18,046 nt of DNA from JBJKSO01 sp046703825 (GTDB taxonomy: Bacteria; Chloroflexota; Dormibacteria; Aeolococcales; Bog-877), in assembly GCA_046703825.1 (NCBI GenBank), contig JBJKSO010000058.1, positions 1-18,046 of the forward strand, given 5' to 3'. The notes below the pieces were generated by a model. The model was given only the letters and a program-made list of their open reading frames with translations. It ran no database searches and was not told the origin of the DNA. The position numbers and the translations under genes were made by a program. Shown here one piece after another: positions 1-8,829 of this stretch. Each line of letters opens with the position of its first letter. Position 1 is the first letter of the stretch.

Positions 1-1981
1 CCGCCGCCTTGCCCCCGCCGAACGGCGCCGAGTTAGGCGGACTGAAGGTGGTAAAGGCAGCGACCAGCACGGCGAAGGCGGCCAGGGCCAGGCCCACCGG
101 GATGGCGGCGGCCTTGGCCGTCCCCTTCTCGCGGCCTCCGGTGCTCTCCTCGGAGGTCAGGTACATCCGCCTGAACGGGGTCATGCGGATTCCCTCAGCG
201 GCCAGGCCAGCCCAGGGGGCGCTGAAGTAGACCCCGGCGGTGAAGAGGAGCATCAGCGCCAAAAGCGCGGTGGTGACGCTCGGCGCCCGCACCAGCATTG
301 CGACCGCGCCCGCGAAGGCCGCCCCCGCCACCAGGGTTTCGAAGCGCGAGGAGCTCAACGCCAGCGGCCAGCCGCTGGCTCCCTCGCGTCTTTTCGGAGT
401 TCTGAGGAAGGTGGCCCGGTTGGAGACTAGTCCATGGATGTCGGCCAGGGTCACCGTCCAGCTCAGCGCGAACCAGATCCGCAGCGCCCGCACCGCGTCG
501 CCCCAGCTCAGATGGCCGCTCCGGCGCATCGCCCAGGTGGAGCGGAGCAGGCCGAACACCAAGAACAGCACTGGAATGACCAGCACCGCCCCGGTGATCT
601 CGCGAACCGGCAGGCGATCGTGGGCGGCGGTGGCGGCGGCGGTGGCCAGCAGGAGCAGGGTGAAGGCGGCCAGCAGCAAGTCGCCGAACCACTGCAGGCC
701 ACCGATCAGGTAGTGCCAGCGCTGCGCTCGCGTCAGCTGGGTGCGGTGCCTCGCGAAGGGAAGGAGCTCGCGCCAGTGCATTCTCAGGATCTGGACGCCG
801 CCCAGGGCCCAGCGGAAGCGCTGCTTCTTCAAGCCGTCGAACGTGAGCGGCATCAGGCCCCGGCCCCAGGACACCCGGTGGTAGACGCCCCGGTACCCGA
901 GCCCGAGCATGCGCAGGCTAGCTTCGGCGTCCTCGGTGATGCAGTTCTCGTTCCAGCCGCCGATCTCCTCGAAGGCAGACCGCCGGATCAGCCCCATGGT
1001 GCCGCAGAAGATGATGGCGTCGCGGTGGTTGCGCGCCGGCATGGTGATGTCGAAGAAGTAGCGGTAGCTGTGGAACAGTCCCCGCAGGTAGCCGTCGTCC
1101 TGCCAGTCGCGGTAGTCCTGGGGGGTTTGTACGAAACCCACCTGGGGGTCGTCGAAGAAGCCGACGGTATCTTTCAGAAACCCGGGTCGGACGACGTAAT
1201 CGGCGTCCACCACGCCGATGATCGCCACCTCGGCGGGCAAGCGCCGGGTGGCCTCGTTCAAGGCCCCTGCCTTGTAGCCGGGCCAGTTTTCCAGATGCAT
1301 GAACTGGAAGCGTGGCCCGAGTCTGCGGCAGAGTGCCTCGATGGGCCGCCAGGCCGCTGGATCGGCGGTGTTGTTGTCGACCACCTGCACCAGCAGGTTC
1401 TGGTAGTCGATCTTGGCCAGTGCCGCCAGGGTCTGCTCCAGCAGCGGCACCGGCTCGTTGTAGGCCGGTACTTGGATCGCCACCTGGGGCCAGGGTCCAG
1501 TGTGCTCGGTTGCGAACTCGGGCTGCGGCACGGGCCGGCCGAGGACGTCGAGGATCTCGAACAGGTAGCTCAGCGCCAGGGTCAGCGCCACCGCCTCCCC
1601 CAGGATCAGGATCACCGAACCCGCCAGGAGGGCGATCACCAGATGGGGGCTGATCGACTGGACGACGGTCTGCTGGGTGGAGTAGGCGAGGTAGGCCAGC
1701 ATGGCGAAGACCGCGGTCGAGAAGACCTCGACCGCGACGAGGCTCCAAGCCCTCATCCAGGGCCAGAGCAGCAAGCTCAGCGAAAAGAGCGCGGCTGAGC
1801 CGGCCACGGCGAGCCGGAAATCGCCGGTTGTGACCGCCGTCACCCAACCGGCCGCGGCCAAAGCCAGCGCCGAAACCGGCAGCGCCAGGTACCAGCGCCA
1901 CCGCGCCGGCCCCGGGATCACCGCCGACAGCGTGGCCAGGCCGGCCGCGCATGCCACCAGCACCAGGACCTGGAGGATCAC
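1..1981 (-). CDS. Membrane glycosyltransferase family 2, cellulose-synthase-like (C-terminus beyond left edge)
   Basis: Probable processive, membrane-embedded GT2 that transfers sugar from a nucleotide-sugar to a growing or exported polysaccharide. The frame is open for 660 codons from GTG 1981 and runs off the window. An in-frame TGA lies at 1993-1991 and the GTG is the first usable codon after it; no good Shine-Dalgarno is visible. Several hydrophobic helices (about residues 1-140) precede the catalytic domain. That domain shows PAYNEP (172-177), VDNN (Asp202), VDADY (Asp259 and Asp261, the DxD metal/UDP site), QTPQ (285-288), FCGT, ITED (Asp351) and QRFRW (387-391, the QxxRW motif). More membrane helices follow from about residue 425. 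These D, DxD, TED and QxxRW motifs in order define the cellulose/hyaluronan synthase-like clan. No PilZ domain is seen in the visible part, and the product (cellulose, beta-glucan or other) cannot be told. It may be co-transcribed with the YggT-like gene upstream. Confidence 0.88.
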   Translation of the reverse strand, partial: MILQVLVLVACAAGLATLSAVIPGPARWRWYLALPVSALALAAAGWVTAVTTGDFRLAVAGSAALFSLSLLLWPWMRAWSLVAVEVFSTAVFAMLAYLAYSTQQTVVQSISPHLVIALLAGSVILILGEAVALTLALSYLFEILDVLGRPVPQPEFATEHTGPWPQVAIQVPAYNEPVPLLEQTLAALAKIDYQNLLVQVVDNNTADPAAWRPIEALCRRLGPRFQFMHLENWPGYKAGALNEATRRLPAEVAIIGVVDADYVVRPGFLKDTVGFFDDPQVGFVQTPQDYRDWQDDGYLRGLFHSYRYFFDITMPARNHRDAIIFCGTMGLIRRSAFEEIGGWNENCITEDAEASLRMLGLGYRGVYHRVSWGRGLMPLTFDGLKKQRFRWALGGVQILRMHWRELLPFARHRTQLTRAQRWHYLIGGLQWFGDLLLAAFTLLLLATAAATAAHDRLPVREITGAVLVIPVLFLVFGLLRSTWAMRRSGHLSWGDAVRALRIWFALSWTVTLADIHGLVSNRATFLRTPKRREGASGWPLALSSSRFETLVAGAAFAGAVAMLVRAPSVTTALLALMLLFTAGVYFSAPWAGLAAEGIRMTPFRRMYLTSEESTGGREKGTAKAAAIPVGLALAAFAVLVAAFTTFSPPNSAPFGGGKAA

Positions 1982-2023
1982 TGGCCGGACTCAGCCTGGG
2001 TGGCGGGTATTTCTATGCCAGAG

Positions 2024-2067
2024 GGCGAGCGGGGCGGGCCGCCGCAGCGGCCCGCCGTGCGCTCGCC
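2024..2067 (-). terminator. GC-rich hairpin between the YggT-like gene and the glycosyltransferase gene
   Basis: An interrupted inverted repeat: arms 2024-2030 and 2061-2067 (7 bp), a small internal loop, then arms 2033-2042 and 2047-2056 (10 bp) around a CGCA tetraloop. It lies about 30 bases past the YggT-like stop and about 40 bases before the glycosyltransferase start. There is no T-run on the minus strand, so it is not a classical intrinsic terminator. It could be a partial terminator, an mRNA-stabilising stem or an attenuator that lowers expression of the downstream gene. Confidence 0.4.
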
Positions 2068-2097
2068 GTGCCGTGCACCTGCGCCAGGAGGGCAGTT

Positions 2098-2613
2098 CTA
2101 AACGCCGGAAGCACGGCGGAAGACGGGGCGAGAGAAGATCGCCACCAGCCGGGCCACGATCAAGGCCGCGAGGGTGTAAACGACGATGGCGACCAGCGCG
2201 GCCCAGTCGGTGGTGTGTCCGACCTGGGGGACGCTGCTGCTGAACAGCCCGGCGAATGGCGAAGCCAGCGCGTCGCCCACCCGCTCGACCACGGACACGA
2301 AACCGCTCGGTCCGGCGGCGATGGCACGGAACAAGAAGTCAAGTCCCAAAAAGGCGTCCACGACGGCGACCGAAAGCCAAATAAGCTCTCTCAGCCTGAA
2401 GCCGCCGACGCCAGCGGGCCGATAGGCGACCGGAGCCGCCTTGGAGACGGGCGCCTGGGAAGTGGCGGTGCCGGCGGTGGTCTCTTCGGCTTGCGTCCGG
2501 CTCCACCCGGCCTCCTCTGGGGGCAGGTATGGCTCATGGACCAGGGGTCCACGCCCGGCCGGGGTCACGGCACGGGGCTGTCCCTCCGGGCTGTACTCGT
2601 CTGGGCTGTTCAT
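2098..2613 (-). CDS. YggT-like (CCB3/YggT family) small membrane protein
   Basis: A protein of 171 residues. The first 75 or so are Pro-, Glu- and Ala-rich and look disordered. Two membrane helices follow at about residues 76-99 and 137-160. Between them is a short loop with an SPFAGLF segment that resembles the PF-x-G-L-F part of the YggT domain. Family members are poorly characterised integral membrane proteins, in some bacteria near division or lipid genes; no reaction is known. ATG 2613 was chosen because GAGGGG lies 7 bases upstream (2621-2626 on the minus strand). An in-frame GTG at 2655 would add 14 residues but lacks a comparable ribosome binding site. It is the first gene of the minus-strand pair and is divergent from tRNA-Leu and tig. 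Family assignment rests on topology and the short motif only. Confidence 0.65.
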   Translation of the reverse strand: MNSPDEYSPEGQPRAVTPAGRGPLVHEPYLPPEEAGWSRTQAEETTAGTATSQAPVSKAAPVAYRPAGVGGFRLRELIWLSVAVVDAFLGLDFLFRAIAAGPSGFVSVVERVGDALASPFAGLFSSSVPQVGHTTDWAALVAIVVYTLAALIVARLVAIFSRPVFRRASGV

Positions 2614-2758
2614 GGCGTTACCCCTCGACTGTTCAGCGGCCACGTTCTGGACCACTGCGCTTGCCCCACCCCGACTCGACTAACGCGGCCGCCGGGTGGT
2701 CGTTTCGACCCTGCGCCGCCGCTGATCAAGAAGCCGCGGAAGGGAGTGCCCGTTTGGC
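2614..2758. other. Divergent intergenic region
   Basis: Non-coding stretch between the minus-strand YggT-like gene and the promoter of tRNA-Leu. It should hold promoters in both directions. I see no CIRCE element, no riboswitch and no small gene. The minus-strand promoter is not obvious. Confidence 0.4.
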
Positions 2759-2764
2759 TATACT
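2736..2764 (+). promoter_or_regulatory. Putative promoter of the tRNA-Leu/tig transcript
   Basis: TATACT at 2759-2764 is a good sigma-70-type -10 box, about 33 bases before the mature tRNA 5' end. The hexamer 17 bases upstream (GCGGAA, 2736-2741) is not a consensus -35. The same GCGGA-N18-TATACT arrangement occurs upstream of clpP. Confidence 0.5.
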
Positions 2765-2797
2765 CGGCCCGCGTCGCGACCGACCGAGTGAGGTTAG

Positions 2798-2879
2798 GCG
2801 CGGATGGCGGAACTGGTAGACGCGCGGGGCTTAGGACCCCGTGGGGCAACCCGTCCGAGTTCGAGCCTCGGTCCGCGCA
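2798..2879 (+). tRNA. tRNA-Leu (anticodon UAG)
   Basis: A class II tRNA folds completely. The acceptor stem is 2798-2804 with 2872-2878 (seven perfect pairs), and the discriminator is A2879. The D-arm region is followed by anticodon stem 2825-2829 with 2837-2841 and loop 2830-2836, giving UAG at 2832-2834. A variable arm lies at about 2842-2854. The T-arm is 2855-2859 with 2867-2871 around TTCGAGC. The long variable arm and UAG anticodon indicate leucine (CUA and probably other CUN codons). CCA is not encoded (CGA follows), so it must be added. Only 13 bases separate it from the tig start, so the two are probably co-transcribed. Confidence 0.96.
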
Positions 2880-2880
2880 C

Positions 2881-2886
2881 GAGGAG
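2881..2886 (+). promoter_or_regulatory. tig ribosome binding site directly after the tRNA
   Basis: GAGGAG lies 6 bases before the tig ATG and begins one base after the tRNA discriminator. It fixes the tig start at 2893 and leaves essentially no untranslated leader once the tRNA 3' end is cut. Confidence 0.7.
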
Positions 2887-2892
2887 TAATGG

Positions 2893-4191
2893 ATGGCCCA
2901 GACTTCCCCAGCCTCCGAGATAGAGGTCAGCGTCGAGCGACTGCCTGGCTCCCAGGCTCAGATCAGCGCCCAGGCCCCGGCAACTGAGGTCGACCGCGCC
3001 CTGCAGCAGGCGTTGGGCCGGCTGGGCCGTCAGGTACGGCTCCCCGGCTTCCGGCCTGGCAAGGCGCCGCCAGCCGTGGTGGAGCGGGCGGTCGGTTGGG
3101 AAGCCATCCGCCAGGAGGCCGTTGACCAGTTGCTCCCCACGGTGTACGCGAGGGCGCTGTCCCAGGCCGAACTGGAGCCGGTGGCCTCGCCGTCAATCAG
3201 TGAGGTGGTGCTGGAGCGCGGCGAGCCCTTTCGCTTCGTCGCCTCGGTCGTCGTCCGGCCCGAGGTAACCCTGGGCGACTACCGCACCATCCGTGTCCCG
3301 ACAGAAGTCAAGTCGGTTTCGGAGCAGGACGTGGAGGGAACTCTGGCCGCGCTGCGCCAGCGCTACGCGCAGCTGAGCGACGCTGGCGACCGCGAAATCA
3401 GATCGGGTGACGTGGTCAACGCCGAGCTCACCATGCGCCACGGCGACCAGGTGGTCGGCAGCGAGCGTCAGCTCCAGTCCTTGGATCTGGACCAGGGCGA
3501 GCTGCTGCCGGGGATGGCGGAGCAGCTGGAGGGGGCCAAGGCGGGCGACACCGTCGACATCACCCTGACCTTGCCCGAGGAGTACTCGCGGGAGGAGCTG
3601 CGGGGAGAGCTGGTGACCATCACTGCCGAGATCAAGCAGGTCTACTCCAAGGAGGTGCCGCCCCTGGACGACAACCTGGCCGCGGTGGCCGGGCACGGCG
3701 ACAACCTCGCCGAGCTGCGCCAGTACGTCCACGACCAGCTGGTTGCCGAGGGCCAAGCGGAGGCCGAGCGCGAGCAGGAGAACCGGGTGCTGGAGCGGCT
3801 CATGGAGATGACCCGGGTCGAGGTGCCCGAGCCCATGATCCAGGGTGAGATCGACCACGAGCTGCGAGACCTGGAGTCCCGACTCACCGCCTCTGGGCTC
3901 TCGCTGCAGCAGCTGCTGGAGTCGCAGGGACGCACGGTGGAGCAGTTCCGCGGCGAGCAGCGCCAACCGGCGGTCGACCGGGTCAAGCTGGAGCTGGCCC
4001 TGGAAGAGGTAGCCCGCCGCGAGAACCTATCGATCTCGGACCCGGAGCTGGACCAGGCGCTGGGCGAGATCTTCGACCGCAGCAGCGGTCGGGAGACGCG
4101 GGCGCGAGCCCGGGAGCCCCTTCGCCACCAACTGCTGCTGGGGCACGCCCGACGGCACCTGGCCGAACTCGCCCGGGGCACCCCCAGCTAA
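2893..4191 (+). CDS. tig: Trigger factor, ribosome-associated chaperone / prolyl isomerase
   Basis: Trigger factor binds near the ribosome exit tunnel and shields nascent chains. Its length of 432 residues matches the family. The N-terminal ribosome-binding domain has the signature loop GFRPGK at residues 52-57 (consensus GFRxGKxP). The central FKBP-type domain (about 160-245) begins at the GDVVNAEL strand and includes LLPGMAEQLEGAKAGD. The C-terminal part (about 250-430) is helical and rich in Glu, Gln and Arg, as expected for the substrate-cradling arms. ATG 2893 has GAGGAG 6 bases upstream. tig followed by clpP and clpX is a widespread order linking nascent-chain folding with proteolysis. 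Transcription probably begins upstream of tRNA-Leu, while clpP has its own promoter. Confidence 0.97.
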   Translation: MAQTSPASEIEVSVERLPGSQAQISAQAPATEVDRALQQALGRLGRQVRLPGFRPGKAPPAVVERAVGWEAIRQEAVDQLLPTVYARALSQAELEPVASPSISEVVLERGEPFRFVASVVVRPEVTLGDYRTIRVPTEVKSVSEQDVEGTLAALRQRYAQLSDAGDREIRSGDVVNAELTMRHGDQVVGSERQLQSLDLDQGELLPGMAEQLEGAKAGDTVDITLTLPEEYSREELRGELVTITAEIKQVYSKEVPPLDDNLAAVAGHGDNLAELRQYVHDQLVAEGQAEAEREQENRVLERLMEMTRVEVPEPMIQGEIDHELRDLESRLTASGLSLQQLLESQGRTVEQFRGEQRQPAVDRVKLELALEEVARRENLSISDPELDQALGEIFDRSSGRETRARAREPLRHQLLLGHARRHLAELARGTPS

Positions 4192-4198
4192 CCGGGAA

Positions 4199-4219
4199 GC
4201 GGGCCTGCGCATGGCCCGC
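4199..4219 (+). terminator. Hairpin after tig
   Basis: A perfect 7-bp inverted repeat (GCGGGCC at 4199-4205, GGCCCGC at 4213-4219) with a 7-base loop lies 8 bases past the tig stop. There is no T-run. It may attenuate tig transcription ahead of the clpP promoter. Confidence 0.4.
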
Positions 4220-4222
4220 CGA

Positions 4223-4256
4223 CGGGGGCGGACCCCGCCAGATCCGAGGGTATACT
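4223..4256 (+). promoter_or_regulatory. Putative clpP promoter with a small palindrome over the -35 region
   Basis: TATACT at 4251-4256 is a good -10 box, about 47 bases before the clpP ATG. The hexamer 17 bases upstream is GCGGAC (4228-4233), close to GCGGAA at the tRNA-Leu promoter. It lies inside the palindrome CGGGG-GCGGA-CCCCG (4223-4237), which could be an operator or simply part of a GC-rich stem. Confidence 0.5.
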
Positions 4257-4302
4257 CAAACCCAAGGCGGCCACACCAGGCCGGAATTCCCAGGAGGAGA
4301 GC

Positions 4303-4956
4303 ATGGCGCTCGTTCCGATGGTCATCGAGACCACCAGCCGCGGTGAGCGGGCGTTCGACATCTACTCCCGCCTACTCAAGGACCGCATCATCTTCATCGG
4401 CACCCCGATCGACGACCAGATCGCCAACTTGGTGATGGCCCAGATGCTCTACCTGGAGAGCGAGGATCCGGAGCGGGACATCAACCTTTACATCAACAGT
4501 CCGGGCGGCTCGGTGTCTGCCGGGCTTGCCATCTACGACACCATGCAGTACGTGCGCCCGCGGGTTAGCACCTTCTGCATGGGACTGGCCGCCTCGTTCG
4601 GATGCCTGTTGCTGGCAGGTGGAGACAAGGGCATGCGCTTCAGCCTGCCCAACACCCGGATCATGATGCACCAGCCCAGCGGCGGTTTCCAGGGGCAAGC
4701 GTCCGACATCCAGATCCAAGCCCAGGAAATTTTGCGCCTGCGGCGCATTCTTGACCAGATTCTGGCTCACCACACTGGCAAGCCGGTGGACCAGATCACC
4801 CGTGACTCGGATCGCGACTTCTACATGTCGCCCGAGGAGGCGCTGGAATACGGTCTCATCGACCACATCATCACCAGCCGGCGAGCCGGCGAGCCCGCTG
4901 GCAACGGCGCCTCGCCGGCTCGAGAGCGGGAGACGGCCAAGACTCAGGGCACCTGA
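4303..4956 (+). CDS. clpP: ATP-dependent Clp protease proteolytic subunit
   Basis: The serine peptidase that forms the double-heptameric ClpP barrel and degrades substrates fed by ClpX. The 217-residue protein starts at MALVPMVIE, where mature E. coli-type ClpP begins, so little or no propeptide is expected. The catalytic triad is visible: Ser98 in MGLAASFG, His123 in MMHQPSGG and Asp172 in DSDRDFYM. SPGG (66-69) forms the oxyanion region. About 15 residues at the C-terminus (PAGNGASPARERE and on) extend beyond the usual end and look disordered. ATG 4303 has AGGAGG 5 bases upstream. One clpP copy is seen here. It is followed by a small zinc-finger gene and clpX, probably on one transcript. 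Confidence 0.98.
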   Translation: MALVPMVIETTSRGERAFDIYSRLLKDRIIFIGTPIDDQIANLVMAQMLYLESEDPERDINLYINSPGGSVSAGLAIYDTMQYVRPRVSTFCMGLAASFGCLLLAGGDKGMRFSLPNTRIMMHQPSGGFQGQASDIQIQAQEILRLRRILDQILAHHTGKPVDQITRDSDRDFYMSPEEALEYGLIDHIITSRRAGEPAGNGASPARERETAKTQGT

Positions 4957-4968
4957 CCGGAGAAGCGC

Positions 4969-5180
4969 ATGCGTTTTGTGGACCGGCGGAGCGGTGGCGA
5001 AGAGCGTCCTGGCGGCCGCTGGCGTCTGCTGCGGGACCGGCAGCATCGGTGTGATTTCTGCGGTGCCGCGGCCAGCCGCGTGGTGCTGGTGGCAGGCCCG
5101 CGAGTGCGTCAGGCCCTGATCTGCGCCTCGTGCGTCGGACGCGCCGCCTCACAGCTGGCGGGCCCCGGTGGTGACGCGGC

Positions 5181-5184
<4 letters not shown>
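4969..5184 (+). CDS. Small stand-alone ClpX-type Cys4 zinc-finger protein
   Basis: A 71-residue protein between clpP and clpX. It has CDFC (Cys28, Cys31) and CASC (Cys52, Cys55) with 20 residues between the pairs. The adjacent ClpX has CSFC and CDQC with 18 between them. The shared pattern RC-x-FC, then VAGP or IAGP, then IC-x-x-C suggests a free-standing paralogue of the ClpX N-terminal zinc-binding domain, which dimerises and docks adaptors and some substrates. The N-terminal 27 residues are basic (Arg-rich) and there is no AAA+ domain. ATG 4969 follows the clpP stop by 12 bases and has GGAG 6 bases upstream. Its TGA overlaps the clpX ATG (ATGA, 5181-5184), implying coupled translation. Seen: the cysteines and overlap. 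Inferred: a role as a Clp accessory or regulator. It could also be a decaying fragment of a duplicated clpX. Confidence 0.7.
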
Positions 5185-6437
<1,253 letters not shown>

Positions 6438-6477
6438 TCTTGGGCTCACGGGCTCGCGCCGAGGCGGGGGCCGTCAG

Positions 6478-6483
6478 TACACT
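6478..6483 (+). promoter_or_regulatory. Possible metE -10 box
   Basis: TACACT at 6478-6483, in the 82-base gap between clpX and metE, resembles a -10 box. No good -35 is visible 16-18 bases upstream. The gap is too short to hold a typical cobalamin or SAM riboswitch and none is seen. Confidence 0.3.
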
Positions 6484-6519
6484 GGCCAGCACCCCCACAC
6501 GAACAGAGTTCCCTTCTGG

Positions 6520-8823
6520 ATGATGCTGAAATCAACTAACTTGGGCTTTCCGCGCATCGGGCGTCGGCGCGAGCTGAAGCGGACGCTCGAGAGCTACTGG
6601 TCCGGCCAGATCGACCGGGCGGAGCTGGAGCGTCAGTCGGCCGATCTGCGCGCCCAGCGCTGGCAGGCGCAGAGCGCCAGCGGGCTGAGCGAGATACCCA
6701 GCAACGACTTCTCCCTCTACGACCATGTACTCGACACCGCGCTGATGGTGGGGGCGGTCCCCGGCCGGTTTGGCTGGGACGGTGACGCGCCCGGGCCTGA
6801 CCTGATGTTCGCCATGGCCAGAGGGGGGGTGGTCCAGGGCCGCGAAGTCCACCCCCTGGACATGACCAAGTGGTACGACACCAACTACCACTACTTGGTG
6901 CCCGAGCTGGACGCTCAGCAGGGATTCCGGCTCAGCTGGAACAAGCCGCTGGAGGAGTTCAGCGAGGCGGCCGCCCAGGGCTTGATCACCCGACCGGTGC
7001 TGCTCGGCCCGGTGACCTTCCTGCAGTTGAGTCGATGCTCGGGGCAGTCCCCGCTCGCGCTGTTGGACCGGCTGCTGCCCTGCTACGCCGAAGTCTTGGC
7101 ATCGCTGGCGGCGGCCGGCGCCAGCTGGGTCCAGCTCGACGAGCCCTGCCTGTCCGCCGACGCCTCGGTGGCGGTGCTGGAGGCGCTCGACCGCAGCTAC
7201 GCCGAGCTGCGCCGGGCCGCCCCCGGACTGAAGCTGCTGGTGGCGTCCTACTTCGCCGGTATCGGCGCTAATTTGCCGGCGGCGCTGGCTCTGCCGGTCG
7301 ACTGCGTCCACCTGGACCTGGTTCGGGGGCGCTCTGACCTAGCCCAGGCCTTGGAGTCCGCCCCGGACGAGCTTTGCCTCTCTTTGGGGGTGGTCGACGG
7401 GCGCGGCGTTTGGCAACTCGATCCCGACTACGCGCTGCCGATCCTGCGCGCTGCCGCCACCAAGCTGGGTCCGGAGCGGGTGACGGTGGCCCCGTCCTGC
7501 TCGCTGATGCATATCCCGGTGACCGCGAAGGCGGAGGTCCGCCTGGACCCCGAGTTGCGCTCTTGGCTGGCGTTTGCCGAGGAGAAGCTGGACGAGGTCG
7601 TGCTTTTGGCACAGGCGCTGGACGACGGCGCGGTCGCCGAGCAGTTGCAAGAATTGCGGCAGCTGGCGGCCGCGCGGCGCGCCTCGGCGCGGGTGGTCGA
7701 CCCCAAGGTGCGGGAGCGCGCCGCCCGGGTGGGCGCCGCCGACCTGCTCCGTCCGGGTGACGGCGCCACCCGAAGGCGAGCCTTCCGGGAGCGCCGCGGC
7801 CTGCCGTCGCTGCCGACCACGAGCATTGGCTCCTTCCCTCAGACCTCCGACCTTCGTCAGGCGCGGGCCCGGCGCGGGCGCGGCGAGCTGGATGCGGCCG
7901 GATACCAGGAGCTGGTCGAGCGCGAGGTGGAGCGGGTGATCCGCTTCCAGGAGGATGCGGGCTTCGACGTGCTGGTCCACGGTGAACCCGAGCGCAACGA
8001 CATGGTCGAGTACTTCGCCGAGCAGCTCAACGGCTTCCTCACCACCCAGTCCGGATGGGTCCAGTCCTACGGGTCGCGCTGCACCAAGCCACCCATCATC
8101 TTCGGCGACGTCAGCCGCCGGGGGCCGATGACAGTGCGCTGGGCGAAGTTCGCCCAGGGACTGACCCCCCGGCCGGTCAAAGGCATCCTGACCGGTCCGG
8201 TGACCATTCTGGAGTGGTCGTTTCCCCGCGAGGACCTGGACCGCAGCGATAGCTGTCTCCAGATCGCCTTGGCGCTGCGCGACGAGGTCGCCGACTTGGA
8301 GGCTGCGGGCATCGAGGTGATCCAGATCGACGAACCCGCGCTCCGTGAGGGGATGCCGCTGCACAAGTCGCAGCAACCGGCCTACCTGCGCTGGGCGGTC
8401 GACTGCTTCCGGCTCGCGGCGGCCGGCGCCGGAGCCGATACCCAAGTGCACACCCACATGTGCTACTCGGAGTTCGGCGAGATCATGGACGCGATCGCGG
8501 CGCTGGAGGCGGACGCTCTCTACATCGAGGCGGCGCGCTCCGACATGGAGCTCCTGCAGAGTCTGTCCGACCACGGCTACCCCGCCGAGGTGGGGCCGGG
8601 CCTCTACGACATTCACTCCCCGGCGGTGCCGGGAACGGGGGAGATGGCCGCGAGGTTGCGGGCGGCGGCCCGGGTGCTGCCGCCGGATCGGCTTTGGGCC
8701 AATCCCGACTGCGGGCTCAAGACCCGGCGCTGGGAGGAGGTGGAGCCGTCACTGCGCCACCTGGTCGAGGCGGCGCGGGAGGTGGCGCGGGAGCTGGAGC
8801 CGATCGGGTCCAGCACGTCCTGA
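6520..8823 (+). CDS. metE: Cobalamin-independent methionine synthase
   Basis: Transfers a methyl group from 5-methyltetrahydropteroyl-triglutamate to homocysteine, the last step of methionine synthesis, in the cytosol without vitamin B12. The 767 residues match the two-barrel MetE family. The N-terminal half begins with LGFPRIG and carries the TKWYDTNYHYLVPE segment (about 112-125). The C-terminal catalytic barrel starts near PTTSIGSFPQT. Zinc ligands are His646 and Cys648 (THMCYSEF), Glu670 (YIEAARSDMELL) and Cys731 (NPDCGLKTR). IDEPALREG is also present. The start is ATG 6520 or ATG 6523, and the ribosome binding site is weak. metE is not a usual member of a clp or valS cluster, so it is probably an independent unit; valS begins 6 bases after its stop and may be co-transcribed. 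Confidence 0.97.
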   Translation: MMLKSTNLGFPRIGRRRELKRTLESYWSGQIDRAELERQSADLRAQRWQAQSASGLSEIPSNDFSLYDHVLDTALMVGAVPGRFGWDGDAPGPDLMFAMARGGVVQGREVHPLDMTKWYDTNYHYLVPELDAQQGFRLSWNKPLEEFSEAAAQGLITRPVLLGPVTFLQLSRCSGQSPLALLDRLLPCYAEVLASLAAAGASWVQLDEPCLSADASVAVLEALDRSYAELRRAAPGLKLLVASYFAGIGANLPAALALPVDCVHLDLVRGRSDLAQALESAPDELCLSLGVVDGRGVWQLDPDYALPILRAAATKLGPERVTVAPSCSLMHIPVTAKAEVRLDPELRSWLAFAEEKLDEVVLLAQALDDGAVAEQLQELRQLAAARRASARVVDPKVRERAARVGAADLLRPGDGATRRRAFRERRGLPSLPTTSIGSFPQTSDLRQARARRGRGELDAAGYQELVEREVERVIRFQEDAGFDVLVHGEPERNDMVEYFAEQLNGFLTTQSGWVQSYGSRCTKPPIIFGDVSRRGPMTVRWAKFAQGLTPRPVKGILTGPVTILEWSFPREDLDRSDSCLQIALALRDEVADLEAAGIEVIQIDEPALREGMPLHKSQQPAYLRWAVDCFRLAAAGAGADTQVHTHMCYSEFGEIMDAIAALEADALYIEAARSDMELLQSLSDHGYPAEVGPGLYDIHSPAVPGTGEMAARLRAAARVLPPDRLWANPDCGLKTRRWEEVEPSLRHLVEAAREVARELEPIGSSTS

Positions 8824-8829
8824 ACGGCC

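Noticed and set aside
434..1952. Long frames on both strands over the glycosyltransferase region (plus 434-1798, minus 918-1952)
   Set aside because: The true frame, with all GT2 motifs, is a different minus-strand frame that runs off the left edge. These are shadows.
1951..2889. 312-codon plus-strand frame spanning the YggT-like gene and the tRNA
   Set aside because: It crosses a complete tRNA gene and lies antisense to a better supported membrane protein gene.
4192..4302. CIRCE or other known heat-shock operator upstream of clpP
   Set aside because: Searched by eye for the TTAGCACTC-N9-GAGTGCTAA pattern here and upstream of tig; not present.
6438..6519. Cobalamin or SAM riboswitch before metE
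   Set aside because: The gap is only 82 bases and shows no matching conserved core or multi-stem structure.
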